Below, piece after piece: positions 17,522 to 26,030 of a stretch of 38,931 bases of DNA. The DNA lies in NCBI GenBank assembly GCA_030656575.1, contig JAUSPO010000177.1:1-38931 (forward strand), in the 5' to 3' direction. Origin of the DNA: Bacillota bacterium. Lineage in GTDB: Bacteria; Bacillota; Dethiobacteria; DTU022; UBA8154. The notes under the pieces are model-generated. The model was not told where the DNA came from. It ran no database searches and saw nothing but the letters and a program-made list of their open reading frames with translations. How positions within the stretch are numbered: position 1 is the stretch's first letter; each line of letters starts with the position of its first letter. Both the position numbers and the translations under genes were made by a program.

Positions 17522-19903
17522 CTATATTTTTCCTAGAGCCCGCAAAACCTTTTCGGGAGTAATAGGTAAACTATAAAAACGCACTCCGATAGCATCATGA
17601 ACGGCATTCCCTATGGCTCCCAAAATTCCAGCAACAGACCCTTCACCAACCTCCTTCGCTCCGAAAGGTCCGCTTGGTTCAATCGTTGCAACCAATTCAT
17701 CCACAGATTCAGGTGTATCAAGAGATATAGGAAGCTGATAAGAAAGAAATGATGGATTGAAACATTGTCCATTTTCCAAAAAAACCTCTTCCGAGAGAGC
17801 TTGACCTGCTCCCATAGAAACGCACCCATGCACTTGCCCTTCAACGATTGTTTTGTTCAGAGGAAAACCACAATCATGAAAAGTAACTGCTTTTACTAAG
17901 GTGACCTTTCCTGTTAAAGTATCCACCTCAACTTCAGCTGCTTGGGCTGCAAACCCATATGCACTGGTAAACAATCCTTTACCCTTGGCGAGACTGGGAT
18001 AACGATCTGTCTGGGGATACCCTTTATAAAAACCTTTTCCTATAATAGGATTTCCATCCCTATTTAAAACGCTGGCTTGGATCGCCTGTTGAAAAGAAAT
18101 TGATTTTTCGGGGTTATCTTTTAAAAAGATCTTCTTCTCTAAGGTATCTAATTTATCAATATCATCTACCCCAAGAATCTCAGCAGCACCCTCTAAAACC
18201 TGGCGCTTTGCATCGGCTGCAGCCAGTTTAACTGCGTTACCAGTAACAAGAGCGGTGCCGCTTAAAAAACTTCCTAAATCAATAGGGCATAGATCAGTGT
18301 CGCCTGCAACAACTTGTATATCTTCCATTCCAATTCCCAGTTCTTCAGCTAAAACCTGCGACAAAGTTGTGAAACTCCCCTGTCCTATATCCTGGGCACC
18401 TGTAAATAAGGTGGCAGAACCATCATCATGCATTTTAACAATAGCAGCAGAGGCAAAAGGGTAATACATGGCACCGCTGAACATTGAACAAAGCGAAATC
18501 CCCACACCACGTCTGTATCTCCTATTTCCCTCTTTTGCTCTAAATTGCATTCTTTTGTTTTCCCAATCAATTGCTTTAGCAGCACCTTCAATACACTCTG
18601 TTAAGCCACAGCTATTTAATTTATCACCGTTAGGAAGTACATCCCCTTCATGCCTTACATTTTTACGCATAATATCAATAGGATCTATGCCAAGATCCCT
18701 TGCTATAAGGTCAAGATGTGAATCAATGGAAAATCTTATCTGAGGAGCACCGTGACCTCGTTGTGGTCCACGAATACCGTTATTTGTATAAATAGAAAAA
18801 CCTTCATAACTATAGTTTTCTATATTATAAATTGGAAAACTAAAGCCATGGCAAAGAAAAATTACAACAGGGCCGCTTCCCCTATACCCACCATTATCTG
18901 CTATTGCTTTTACTTCTTGAGCTAAGATAGTTCCGTCTTTTCTAATTCCAGTTTTAATTTTAATAATCATTGGATGGCGCTGGCGAGTAGTCATAAATAC
19001 TTCCTCTCGCTCCAATTCGATCTTTACCGGCTTACCTGTTTTAATAGAAAGATAAGCTGCACAATATTCATAAGAAAAAAGGTCAATCTTCCCGCCAAAA
19101 GCTCCACCTACAAAAGTATGATGCACTCTTATTTTGCTTGCCGGCATTTCAAGAACTTTACTTAAAAAAAATCTCTTTAAAAATATCCCCATGGTGGACA
19201 ACCAAACATTAAGTTTCTGTTCGATAGGGTCATAACTGGCAACAGCCGCATGGGGTTCCATTTGACAATGTGCAGTAGCCTTTAATTCAAAACTATCCTC
19301 ACGTACATAATCAGACTCATGAAAACCCTTTACCACGTCTCCAAAACTTACAGAAGTATGACCACTTAAATTATTTACCTTAATCTCCGACTCATAAGAC
19401 CCTTTCCTTTGAGCAACCCCCCATTGTTCCCAGGCAGAAGTGCCTTCCAGTTGTTCATCATGAATCACAGGTGCATTATGCTTCATTGCTTCTTCAGCAG
19501 TAAATACGCCGGGAAGAATTTCATATTCTACTTTTATTAAAGATAATGCTTTTTCGGCTATTGATTCACTTTCAGCAGCTACCGCAGCTACTTCATCTCC
19601 AATATATCTAACTTTGTCAACGGCAAGAGGTCGCTCATCAGCAGGATATCGGGGTGTATCAACAAATGCATATCGAACATCACTTAAATCCTGGCCGGTT
19701 ATGATTTCTTTAACTCCCGGTAATTTCTTAGCTTCACTAGTATCTATATTTAAAATTCTCGCATGAGGATATGGACTTCTAAGGATTTTTCCATAAAGCA
19801 TATCAGGCAGCTTCACATCAACAGTATAAATTGCTTTACCTGTAGATTTTGCTGGTCCATCCACTCTTGGGATTCCTTTACCAACGATATTATAATTAGT
19901 CAT
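17522..19903 (-). CDS. hcrA: Molybdenum hydroxylase large subunit, 4-hydroxybenzoyl-CoA reductase alpha-like
   Basis: This is the molybdopterin-binding catalytic subunit of the xanthine oxidase family. It begins with IVGKGIPRVDGPAKSTGKA and shows VGGAFGGK (265-272), GIRGPQRGHGAPQ (376-388) and, near the C-terminus, GAKEVGEG, whose Glu (about 754) is the expected active-site base. Length 793 fits the family (about 750-800). It is the last gene of paaK-orf64-hcrB-hcrC-hcrA. The Hcr assignment rests on the partner FAD subunit with its 4Fe-4S insertion and on the CoA ligase; by itself the subunit would only be called xanthine dehydrogenase family. AGGTGG precedes the ATG. A hydroxylase acting on a heterocycle or another acyl-CoA remains possible. 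Confidence 0.85.
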   Translation of the reverse strand: MTNYNIVGKGIPRVDGPAKSTGKAIYTVDVKLPDMLYGKILRSPYPHARILNIDTSEAKKLPGVKEIITGQDLSDVRYAFVDTPRYPADERPLAVDKVRYIGDEVAAVAAESESIAEKALSLIKVEYEILPGVFTAEEAMKHNAPVIHDEQLEGTSAWEQWGVAQRKGSYESEIKVNNLSGHTSVSFGDVVKGFHESDYVREDSFELKATAHCQMEPHAAVASYDPIEQKLNVWLSTMGIFLKRFFLSKVLEMPASKIRVHHTFVGGAFGGKIDLFSYEYCAAYLSIKTGKPVKIELEREEVFMTTRQRHPMIIKIKTGIRKDGTILAQEVKAIADNGGYRGSGPVVIFLCHGFSFPIYNIENYSYEGFSIYTNNGIRGPQRGHGAPQIRFSIDSHLDLIARDLGIDPIDIMRKNVRHEGDVLPNGDKLNSCGLTECIEGAAKAIDWENKRMQFRAKEGNRRYRRGVGISLCSMFSGAMYYPFASAAIVKMHDDGSATLFTGAQDIGQGSFTTLSQVLAEELGIGMEDIQVVAGDTDLCPIDLGSFLSGTALVTGNAVKLAAADAKRQVLEGAAEILGVDDIDKLDTLEKKIFLKDNPEKSISFQQAIQASVLNRDGNPIIGKGFYKGYPQTDRYPSLAKGKGLFTSAYGFAAQAAEVEVDTLTGKVTLVKAVTFHDCGFPLNKTIVEGQVHGCVSMGAGQALSEEVFLENGQCFNPSFLSYQLPISLDTPESVDELVATIEPSGPFGAKEVGEGSVAGILGAIGNAVHDAIGVRFYSLPITPEKVLRALGKI

Positions 19904-19923
19904 GTAAATACACCACCTATTAA

Positions 19924-20385
19924 TTAAGATTTAGCAAGAGACTTAATTGCATTGATAATTTGCAAATACCCAGTACACCGGCAAATATTTCCTGAAATGG
20001 CCTCCTTAATTTCATCTATCTGTGGATTAGGATTTTGTTCCAATAAATTTTTAGTTACTAATATCATCCCTGGTGTACAAAAACCACACTGAATTGCACC
20101 TTTTTCATTGAAAGCTATTTGTATTGGATGTAAATGACCTTCCTTGGCTACACTCTCAATTGTATCTATAGATTTACCATCTGCTTTAACCGCCAATAAA
20201 GAGCAGGAACTAACCGGTTTTCCATTTATTAGTACTGTGCATGCTCCACATTCTCCCTGATTGCACCCTTTTTTTGTACCGGTTAACCCTAAATCATCGC
20301 GTAATACATCTAACAGAGTTTGGTTAACATTCACTAACAAGTTTTTTTCTTCACCGTTTAAAACTAATCGAATTGTTTTTTTCAT
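19924..20385 (-). CDS. hcrC: Molybdenum hydroxylase [2Fe-2S] subunit, HcrC-like
   Basis: The small electron-transfer subunit carries two [2Fe-2S] clusters. The plant-type ferredoxin half has Cys41, 46, 49 and 61 (GCNQGECGACTVLING...SSC); the C-terminal four-helix half has Cys100, 103, 135 and 137 (QCGFCTPGM and NICRCTGY). All eight ligands are present and the length of 153 is normal. It starts one base after the FAD subunit stop, so translation is coupled, and it sits between the FAD and molybdenum subunit genes, moving electrons between them. Confidence 0.93.
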   Translation of the reverse strand: MKKTIRLVLNGEEKNLLVNVNQTLLDVLRDDLGLTGTKKGCNQGECGACTVLINGKPVSSCSLLAVKADGKSIDTIESVAKEGHLHPIQIAFNEKGAIQCGFCTPGMILVTKNLLEQNPNPQIDEIKEAISGNICRCTGYLQIINAIKSLAKS

Positions 20386-20386
20386 T

Positions 20387-21373
20387 TTAAATACCTCCGA
20401 CTTCTCTTATTGCTTCTGAAATAATAATCTTAGCTACCTCTCGTTTATATCTTGGTGAAATAAGAGTAGTTTTAAATGGATAAATTTCTGTAACAGCAGC
20501 TTCTGCTGCATCAGAAATCAGATTAGCATTTAACTTTTTATTAAGAAGCATTCCTCTAACTTGCGCTGGTTCAACAGGTCCAGTGCCTGCGCCAGTAATA
20601 ATAATACGAGCGTCTCCACATCGCTTTTCTTCGTTAAATTGAATTGCGACAGAAACTCCGATCAGTGGAAAATCAATAGACTCCCGCATCCGATACTTAT
20701 GATAACAACTTTTTAAGTTATTCTGTGGAATTGGTATCTCTATCTCGGTTAAAATTTCCTTACTTCCACTTAAAATTACATTAGGAAAACGGCCGTCACC
20801 GGAATAAAAATTCTCCAGGGGTATTACCCTCTCTTCATTAGCCCCAACTAATTTAACTCTTGCCCCATAAGATATTAGAACCGGGGGGATATCAGCTGAA
20901 AAGGTAGAAACACAGCTGTTCTTCTTTTTTGCTACATGACAAATGTTGCCGCCTACCTTAAAACATTCTTCACGGGAAGACCGCCAGAAAAGTGATTGAT
21001 TATAGAAACGACACCTTGTATTTAAGCAAATATTCCCACCAATCGTTGCTATAGAACGAAGAAGTGGAGAACCAACGTCCCATGCAGCCTTCCTTAAGGC
21101 AGGAAACTTTTCCTTAATCAATGTATAATTTATAATATCGTCGAGTGTACTCATCGCGCCTATGATAACAGCATCGTCTTTTTTCGTTATTTTTTTTAAA
21201 GATGGAATTTTATCTAAACTAATAAGATATCTGGAATTTTGCAACCTTTGCTTTAACGCTACTACAAGGTCAGTCCCACCTGCAATAATTGTGCAGCTAT
21301 TATTTTTTGCCAGTTGATTGATCGCTTCTTCTAAACTTTCAGGTTCAAAATATTCAAACTCCGGCAACCTCAA
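20387..21373 (-). CDS. hcrB: Molybdenum hydroxylase FAD subunit with 4Fe-4S insertion, HcrB-like
   Basis: The FAD-binding subunit shows IIAGGTDLVVALKQ (29-42) and TIGGNIC (110-116). It contains an insertion with Cys121, Cys137, Cys145 and Cys154 (TRCRFYNQS, REECFK, NICHVAKK, NSCVS). As I recall, Thauera 4-hydroxybenzoyl-CoA reductase binds an extra [4Fe-4S] cluster through Cys122, 138, 146 and 155, exactly the same spacing. Ordinary xanthine dehydrogenase FAD subunits lack this. In HBCR the cluster lets low-potential electrons run backward from ferredoxin to remove a phenolic hydroxyl from the CoA ester, giving benzoyl-CoA. The start is TTG behind AAGGAGG. The substrate is inferred, not proven. 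Confidence 0.88.
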   Translation of the reverse strand: MRLPEFEYFEPESLEEAINQLAKNNSCTIIAGGTDLVVALKQRLQNSRYLISLDKIPSLKKITKKDDAVIIGAMSTLDDIINYTLIKEKFPALRKAAWDVGSPLLRSIATIGGNICLNTRCRFYNQSLFWRSSREECFKVGGNICHVAKKKNSCVSTFSADIPPVLISYGARVKLVGANEERVIPLENFYSGDGRFPNVILSGSKEILTEIEIPIPQNNLKSCYHKYRMRESIDFPLIGVSVAIQFNEEKRCGDARIIITGAGTGPVEPAQVRGMLLNKKLNANLISDAAEAAVTEIYPFKTTLISPRYKREVAKIIISEAIREVGGI

Positions 21374-21415
21374 TGTTAACCCTCCTTTTTACATATAATA
21401 TTATTAATAGATTAC

Positions 21416-21610
21416 TTATACTTTATAGTGGAAAAGCTGTTCAAACTCTAGATCAAGGTCACTCGTTATCTGCCATATAACACCAAGGGCTCGACGTGCA
21501 TTATAGCAAACGGCAGGTAAATCTTCCACCTCACATAATTCCTTTAATAAATTATATACCTGTTGAACTTTTTCCTCTACCAGTTTGGGATTTTCTTGAA
21601 AAGATAGCAT
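21416..21610 (-). CDS. Small protein of unknown function in the hydroxylase operon
   Basis: A 64-residue protein that I do not recognise. It is predicted to be all-helical and acidic, with two cysteines, and has a distinctive centre, AVCYNARRALGVIWQITSDL. It has GGGAGG 8 bases before its ATG and lies snugly between paaK (28 bp) and hcrB (42 bp), so it is a real cotranscribed gene. A role as a small subunit, chaperone or regulator of the ligase or reductase is possible, but only position supports it. Confidence 0.65.
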   Translation of the reverse strand: MLSFQENPKLVEEKVQQVYNLLKELCEVEDLPAVCYNARRALGVIWQITSDLDLEFEQLFHYKV

Positions 21611-21638
21611 TATTAAAGCCTCCCTTGAGCTATTTTTT

Positions 21639-22973
21639 TTATTGTTTATTACGCAAATCTTGAAGCCTGCGTGATTTTAATTCGAACTTTGGTAAAGCCC
21701 CTGGTTCTACTATCTCAACATAAAAAGATAAACGATGAGCATTATATAATTTTTCTGAGATAATCTTTTGCAAATACTGATTTTTCTCTGGGAAATATTC
21801 TGGAAGCGGCTCTATTTTTACCTTAACCTGATCAATGTCTTTTTCTGTATAGATTATTATCTGAAACTCACTAACTTCATTGAATTCGCGTACTATATCT
21901 TCAACAGCAGAAGGGAAAATATTTACTCCTTTAACAAGTTTCATGTCGTCAGCTCTACCGAGAATTCCACCCTTATAAAGGTCAAAAGTTCTGCCACAGC
22001 TGCAAAAACTACTTTCAACACGCTCAACCAGGTCTCCGGTTCTATACCGAATAAGTGGTAGAGCTCCTCTTCCAAAGGATGTCAATACCAGTTCCCCTCT
22101 CTGACCATAACCCAAATTCTCTGTTGTCCTGGGATCTATAACTTCCTGGATGTAATGATCCTCAAGGATATGTAACCCACCGCTTTGCTTAGAGCATTCG
22201 TAACACGTTGAACCTCCTGTTTCTGACATCCCCGGGAAATCCCCTACTTTCGCACCCCATGAATCTTCCAACATTTTTTTTGTACCAGGAATACTAGCAC
22301 CCGGTTCACCCGCATGAATTAAAAACTTAACTTTAGAGTCTTTTGCCAAATCAACTCCCATTTCGTTGGCTACCTGGGCAAGCCTAATGGCATAGGTAGG
22401 AGTGGAAACAAGTACAGTTACTCCCATCTCCATTATCTTATTAATACGGTCTTGGCTTGTCATACCCCCTGTGGGTAAAGTCAGTGCCCCCAATCTTTCA
22501 CAAGCATAATGCGCTAGCCAGAATCCAATGAAGTTACCGTATCCAGAAGCGACTAAGCATATATCAGTTTCCCTGACGCCAAAAGCGTACATCCCATAAC
22601 ACCACATTTCCGATCCCCACTCCCAGTCCTTCCAGCCATCTAAAATACGTAAAGGACCACTTCCAGAAGTGCCAGATGTCTGATGATACCTCACTGATTG
22701 TTCAGCAGTAACGGCCATAGCATCCCCGAAAAGGGGATTATCAGATTGGGATTGGCTCAGTTCCTTTCTGGTTAAGAAAGGAATCTTTTTGATGTCTTCC
22801 AGGGAAGTGATGCCATCCGGCTTGAAAGCTACCTCATCTAGCTTTCTTTTCCATAAAGGGCTATTGTTGTAAGCCCACCTTACAAGTACCTTTAACTTTT
22901 TCAACTGAAGAGCTTCTAAATTTTCTCTAGACATTAACTCGGTTTTTGAATTCCAGTAATTTGAAGTACTCAT
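21639..22973 (-). CDS. Phenylacetate-CoA ligase family (PaaK-like) acid-CoA ligase
   Basis: This AMP-forming ligase activates an aromatic or other carboxylic acid to its CoA ester using ATP. Motifs seen are the P-loop HQTSGTSGSGPLR (97-109), GMSETGGSTCYECS, GRGALPLIRYRTGDLVE and the C-terminal ILGRADDMKLVKGVNIFPSAVED hinge. SSFCSCGRT gives the paired cysteines common in this family. The ATG at 22973 is preferred (GGGAGG 5-6 bases upstream) over a TTG at 22988. It is the first gene of the operon that ends with the HcrA-like subunit, 27 bases downstream of an operator palindrome. The expected product is the CoA ester reduced by the Hcr-like enzyme; 4-hydroxybenzoate or a related acid is a reasonable but unproven substrate. 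Confidence 0.88.
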   Translation of the reverse strand: MSTSNYWNSKTELMSRENLEALQLKKLKVLVRWAYNNSPLWKRKLDEVAFKPDGITSLEDIKKIPFLTRKELSQSQSDNPLFGDAMAVTAEQSVRYHQTSGTSGSGPLRILDGWKDWEWGSEMWCYGMYAFGVRETDICLVASGYGNFIGFWLAHYACERLGALTLPTGGMTSQDRINKIMEMGVTVLVSTPTYAIRLAQVANEMGVDLAKDSKVKFLIHAGEPGASIPGTKKMLEDSWGAKVGDFPGMSETGGSTCYECSKQSGGLHILEDHYIQEVIDPRTTENLGYGQRGELVLTSFGRGALPLIRYRTGDLVERVESSFCSCGRTFDLYKGGILGRADDMKLVKGVNIFPSAVEDIVREFNEVSEFQIIIYTEKDIDQVKVKIEPLPEYFPEKNQYLQKIISEKLYNAHRLSFYVEIVEPGALPKFELKSRRLQDLRNKQ

Positions 22974-22999
22974 TTTATCCTCCCTCAAATATTTGATTT

Positions 23000-23045
23000 A
23001 CTAACCGTTTAGTATAATTATATTCAATAAATTTTCCAACGTCAA
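23000..23045 (-). promoter_or_regulatory. Sigma-A promoter with TetR-type operator for the paaK-hcr operon
   Basis: On the minus strand TTGACG (23045-23040) is followed after exactly 17 bases by TATAAT (23022-23017). Three bases later comes the 14-bp near-palindrome ACTAACCGTTTAGT (plus strand 23000-23013), covering the expected transcription start. The same layout is found at 27346-27391 ahead of the TRAP operon. The leader to the paaK ATG is only about 35 bases. Confidence 0.8.
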
Positions 23046-23110
23046 TAAAAATTTTAATTATTGCTTAACTTAAGAATCGTATTCCTTTCCATGTCTGCCC
23101 AGATATACTT

Positions 23111-24062
23111 TTATTTATATTGTTGATTATATTTGTTTGAAAGTTCATTAATAACCTGCAGGGCTTCCTGGCCTGGCAAGTTTTTACTTTTCATTTCTTG
23201 AATAAAGTCCTCCTGGATAGGCTTTACTTGTTCTATCCATTTGTTTAGCTCTTCATCTGAAAGGGAAATAATCTCTATTTCATTTTTTTCTATAGCCCAC
23301 TGCAGCGCTATTTCATTTTGTTTGTCCCAAAGATCCATAACTACTTCTTCAAAGATTTTTTCATTTACTTCCATTATTATTTCCTGCAGTTCTGGAGAAA
23401 AAGAATTCCATATATCCAGGTTAATGTTAAAGAAGAAAAGAGTGTTATATAAAAAAGGAGTATAAGTTAGATATTCTACTAATTCCCCCTGATTCCATTC
23501 TTTCAGGACTTCGGGAGGAGACAGGTTACCTTTTACTACACCTGACAACAATGCTTCATACGTATCAGATTGAGGCATTGATATGGGAACTGCTCCAAGA
23601 GACTTAAGTATTCTGGCATTTAAACCAGTTCCCCTTATCTCCATTCCTTTAAGATCAAATAAATTTCTAACAGGCCTTATAGTAAACAAATGACACGGAC
23701 CAGTGGCAAAAACCATCATTAGTTTTGAATCTTGGACTTCTCGTGGGTTTAATAGTTGAATTCCTTCCCAAGCAACTTTGCTTGCTACTTTTGAGTTGTT
23801 GTAAATAACTCCCGGCAATTCAAATGACTCAAGTAGAGGAAAGCGTCCTCTATTATTAAGCAAAACAGGAAATGCCTAACTCAGCAATATTTATAACTAC
23901 TCCATCATATATTTCCTCAGACTTAAGTAGAATTTCATCTGGATAGCTGGTTACTGTTAACTGCCCGTTAGTCGATACTTCAATAGCTTCAGCCCAAGCT
24001 CGAATTAATTCTGTCTCAACAGGGTGATCGGAAAAAAACACCCCCTTAATATTTTTTAACAA
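23111..24062 (-). pseudogene. Frameshifted TRAP substrate-binding protein (dctP-like)
   Basis: Two reading frames together resemble the intact DctP at 26031-27101. The upstream piece (to about 23856) runs from HPVETELIRAWAEA to GISCFA and stops; the downstream piece resumes with NNRGRFPLLESFELPG in another frame. Aligning with SCYAYTRGRFPVLE shows that one extra A in GCTTAATAATAG (about 23853-23864) breaks the frame; removing it restores a SCFAYNRGR reading. The 5' end is also damaged: no signal peptide or ATG precedes the mature part and an in-frame TAA lies just upstream. It is the last gene of the TRAP operon. The remaining protein is full length at the C-terminus, so decay looks recent, or the extra base is a sequencing error. 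Confidence 0.8.
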
Positions 24063-24124
24063 CAGGATTGGTCCACCTATCCAAAAATATAGCCATTAAA
24101 CAACAACTCCGCGTAGAAGATCCT

Positions 24125-25441
24125 TTATAATAAATAATTTGGTAAAAACAAAGCTATTTGTGGGAATACAATTAAAATAGCACCACATACAATAAGAGCT
24201 ATTAAAAAAGGCCATATACCTTGGAAGATAACTTGTAATGGAATATCTTTAGTTATTCCTTTAACCACGTAAACGTTAATCCCAACTGGTGGGGTAATAC
24301 ATCCCATTGTAACAGCAACGACCATCATTACGCCAAACCATATAGGATCATAACCAAGAGTTTGGACAGCTACTGGATAAAAAATAGGAACAGTAAGAAG
24401 CATTAAAGGTAAGGAATCGATAAACGTACCAAGTAATAAATATATAAGTAAAATTACCCCTACTACAACTACAGGTGGTAATGGAAGTACTTCAACCCAG
24501 CCTGCCAACTCAAAAGGAATACGGGTTATTGCCATAAAACGTCCAAAAATAGTTGCACCGGTTACAAGAAATAGTATCATAGCTGATGTTCTAGTAGTAT
24601 CGGAAAGGGACTTTTTAATTTTTTCCCAGTTTAAACTCTTTTGAAGTAATGTTACTAGTAAAACACCAGCTGCCCCAACACCCCCTGCCTCTGTGGGAGT
24701 AAACCATCCAGCAAAAAGACCGCCTAGAGAAATAATAAATATAATTATAACTTCTATTAAACCACTATTTGGAAGAGACATTACAATTTCTTTAAATTTC
24801 GGGTGTGGTCCTGGTGCTGCAGGAGCCAGAGCAGGATTATGGAAAGTAACAATAAAAATCGCAGCTATATACAAAAATGTTAGAAGAATACCAGGGACAA
24901 TACCTGCTATGAATAATTTTGCAATTGATTGTTCTGTTGCAATTCCGTAAAGTACCAAAATAACACTTGGAGGAATCATTATTCCTAAAGCTCCTCCAGC
25001 AGCAACACAACCAGTCGATAGTTTATCACTATAATTGTATCGCTTCATCTCAGGAATAGCAATCGAGCCCATCGTAGCAGTCGTAGCTGTACTTGAGCCA
25101 CAAATAGCACCAAAAATAGCACAAGCAACTTGAGTTGCCATAGCTAATCCCCCTGGGAAGCGACCTACTAACTTATAAGCAAACGAGTAGACCTTGGTTC
25201 CTATTCCTGCATGGTATGCGAGGAAACCCATTAATACAAACATTGGTATTACACTAAGTGAATAGGATGTAAAAGTAGTAAAAATATCCGAGGCTACTAT
25301 TCTATTAGCAGCTAAAAATGTTGTTACATATCCATATCCGAAATACCCTACTATAATCATAGAAATGGAGATTGGTATTTTAACGAGGAAGCATATAAAA
25401 AGAACTATTATGCCTAACATTCCTATAACAATAAGGTTCAC
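24125..25441 (-). CDS. dctM: TRAP transporter large permease DctM
   Basis: This is the large membrane subunit of a tripartite ATP-independent periplasmic (TRAP) transporter, driving solute uptake with the sodium or proton gradient. It has about 12 hydrophobic segments in 438 residues, with family motifs FGAICGSSTATTATMGSIAIPEM, GALGIMIPPSVILVLYG, WFTPTEAGGVGA and GCITPPVGINVYVVKG. The GTG start overlaps the dctQ stop by 4 bases, so translation is coupled. The substrate is not readable from this subunit; the operon link to the ligase/reductase suggests an aromatic or related acid. Confidence 0.93.
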   Translation of the reverse strand: MNLIVIGMLGIIVLFICFLVKIPISISMIIVGYFGYGYVTTFLAANRIVASDIFTTFTSYSLSVIPMFVLMGFLAYHAGIGTKVYSFAYKLVGRFPGGLAMATQVACAIFGAICGSSTATTATMGSIAIPEMKRYNYSDKLSTGCVAAGGALGIMIPPSVILVLYGIATEQSIAKLFIAGIVPGILLTFLYIAAIFIVTFHNPALAPAAPGPHPKFKEIVMSLPNSGLIEVIIIFIISLGGLFAGWFTPTEAGGVGAAGVLLVTLLQKSLNWEKIKKSLSDTTRTSAMILFLVTGATIFGRFMAITRIPFELAGWVEVLPLPPVVVVGVILLIYLLLGTFIDSLPLMLLTVPIFYPVAVQTLGYDPIWFGVMMVVAVTMGCITPPVGINVYVVKGITKDIPLQVIFQGIWPFLIALIVCGAILIVFPQIALFLPNYLL

Positions 25442-25923
25442 TTTCGACTCACCTTCTTAATAGATTCAACTAGGTTTCCATACAGTACCAGGCTGTATCC
25501 CACAAAGCCAAGTGCGATTATATATGCAAAATAATGCATAGGTACTTTTGTTGTCATTCCTATATACCCTCCAGCAAACATCCTGTTACCATACAAAATT
25601 AACATTCTAACAGTCATAAGTAAAAATAATAAAATAAGTATATTTACAATAATATCTACTTTCATTTGGTTTTTTTTTGAGAGTCGCTCTACTAAGATAG
25701 TTACAGCGACATGGCCTTCCTGAGCTGCGCAATAAGAAAGAGCTAGACTGATTGCGGAAGCCATTAAGAAACCCACCCATTCATAACAACCACCAAAAGG
25801 GCGGCCAAAAAAGCGAAAAATTACATTCCCCACGACTAATGCAACAATAATCAAAAAAATGGTCCTGGCTATTCGATCGAAGCTTTCAGTAATCTTGATG
25901 GTTAATTTAGGAATTAAATTCAT
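25438..25923 (-). CDS. dctQ: TRAP transporter small permease DctQ
   Basis: The small TRAP membrane subunit has four hydrophobic segments in 161 residues (about 17-37, 48-66, 85-108 and 126-148) and the DctQ-type features FFGRPFGGCYEWVGFLMA and SYCAAQEGHVAVTILVERL. It pairs with DctM, whose start overlaps its stop. AGGGAG precedes the ATG. It lies 107 bp after dctP, with a strong hairpin in between. Confidence 0.9.
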   Translation of the reverse strand: MNLIPKLTIKITESFDRIARTIFLIIVALVVGNVIFRFFGRPFGGCYEWVGFLMASAISLALSYCAAQEGHVAVTILVERLSKKNQMKVDIIVNILILLFLLMTVRMLILYGNRMFAGGYIGMTTKVPMHYFAYIIALGFVGYSLVLYGNLVESIKKVSRK

Positions 25924-25982
25924 TTTATTTCTCCCTTATTAAATCATTTTATAACATTGAAGAAGGTAAAAAATATTATCTA

Positions 25983-26015
25983 TAGCTGGCAGGTACCATA
26001 TTTACCTGCCAGCTA
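25983..26015 (-). promoter_or_regulatory. Strong intercistronic hairpin between dctP and dctQ
   Basis: TAGCTGGCAGGTA (25983-25995) pairs perfectly over 13 bp with TACCTGCCAGCTA (26003-26015) around a 7-base loop. On the minus strand a T-rich stretch follows several bases later. It could be a partial terminator or a 3' stabiliser that keeps binding-protein mRNA more abundant than permease mRNA. Confidence 0.75.
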
Positions 26016-26030
26016 CAGTCTTAAAAACTT

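Noticed and set aside
17522-21373. Xanthine dehydrogenase assignment for the molybdenum enzyme
   Set aside because: The four-cysteine insertion in the FAD subunit and the CoA ligase in the same operon fit an Hcr-type enzyme better, although the substrate is unproven.
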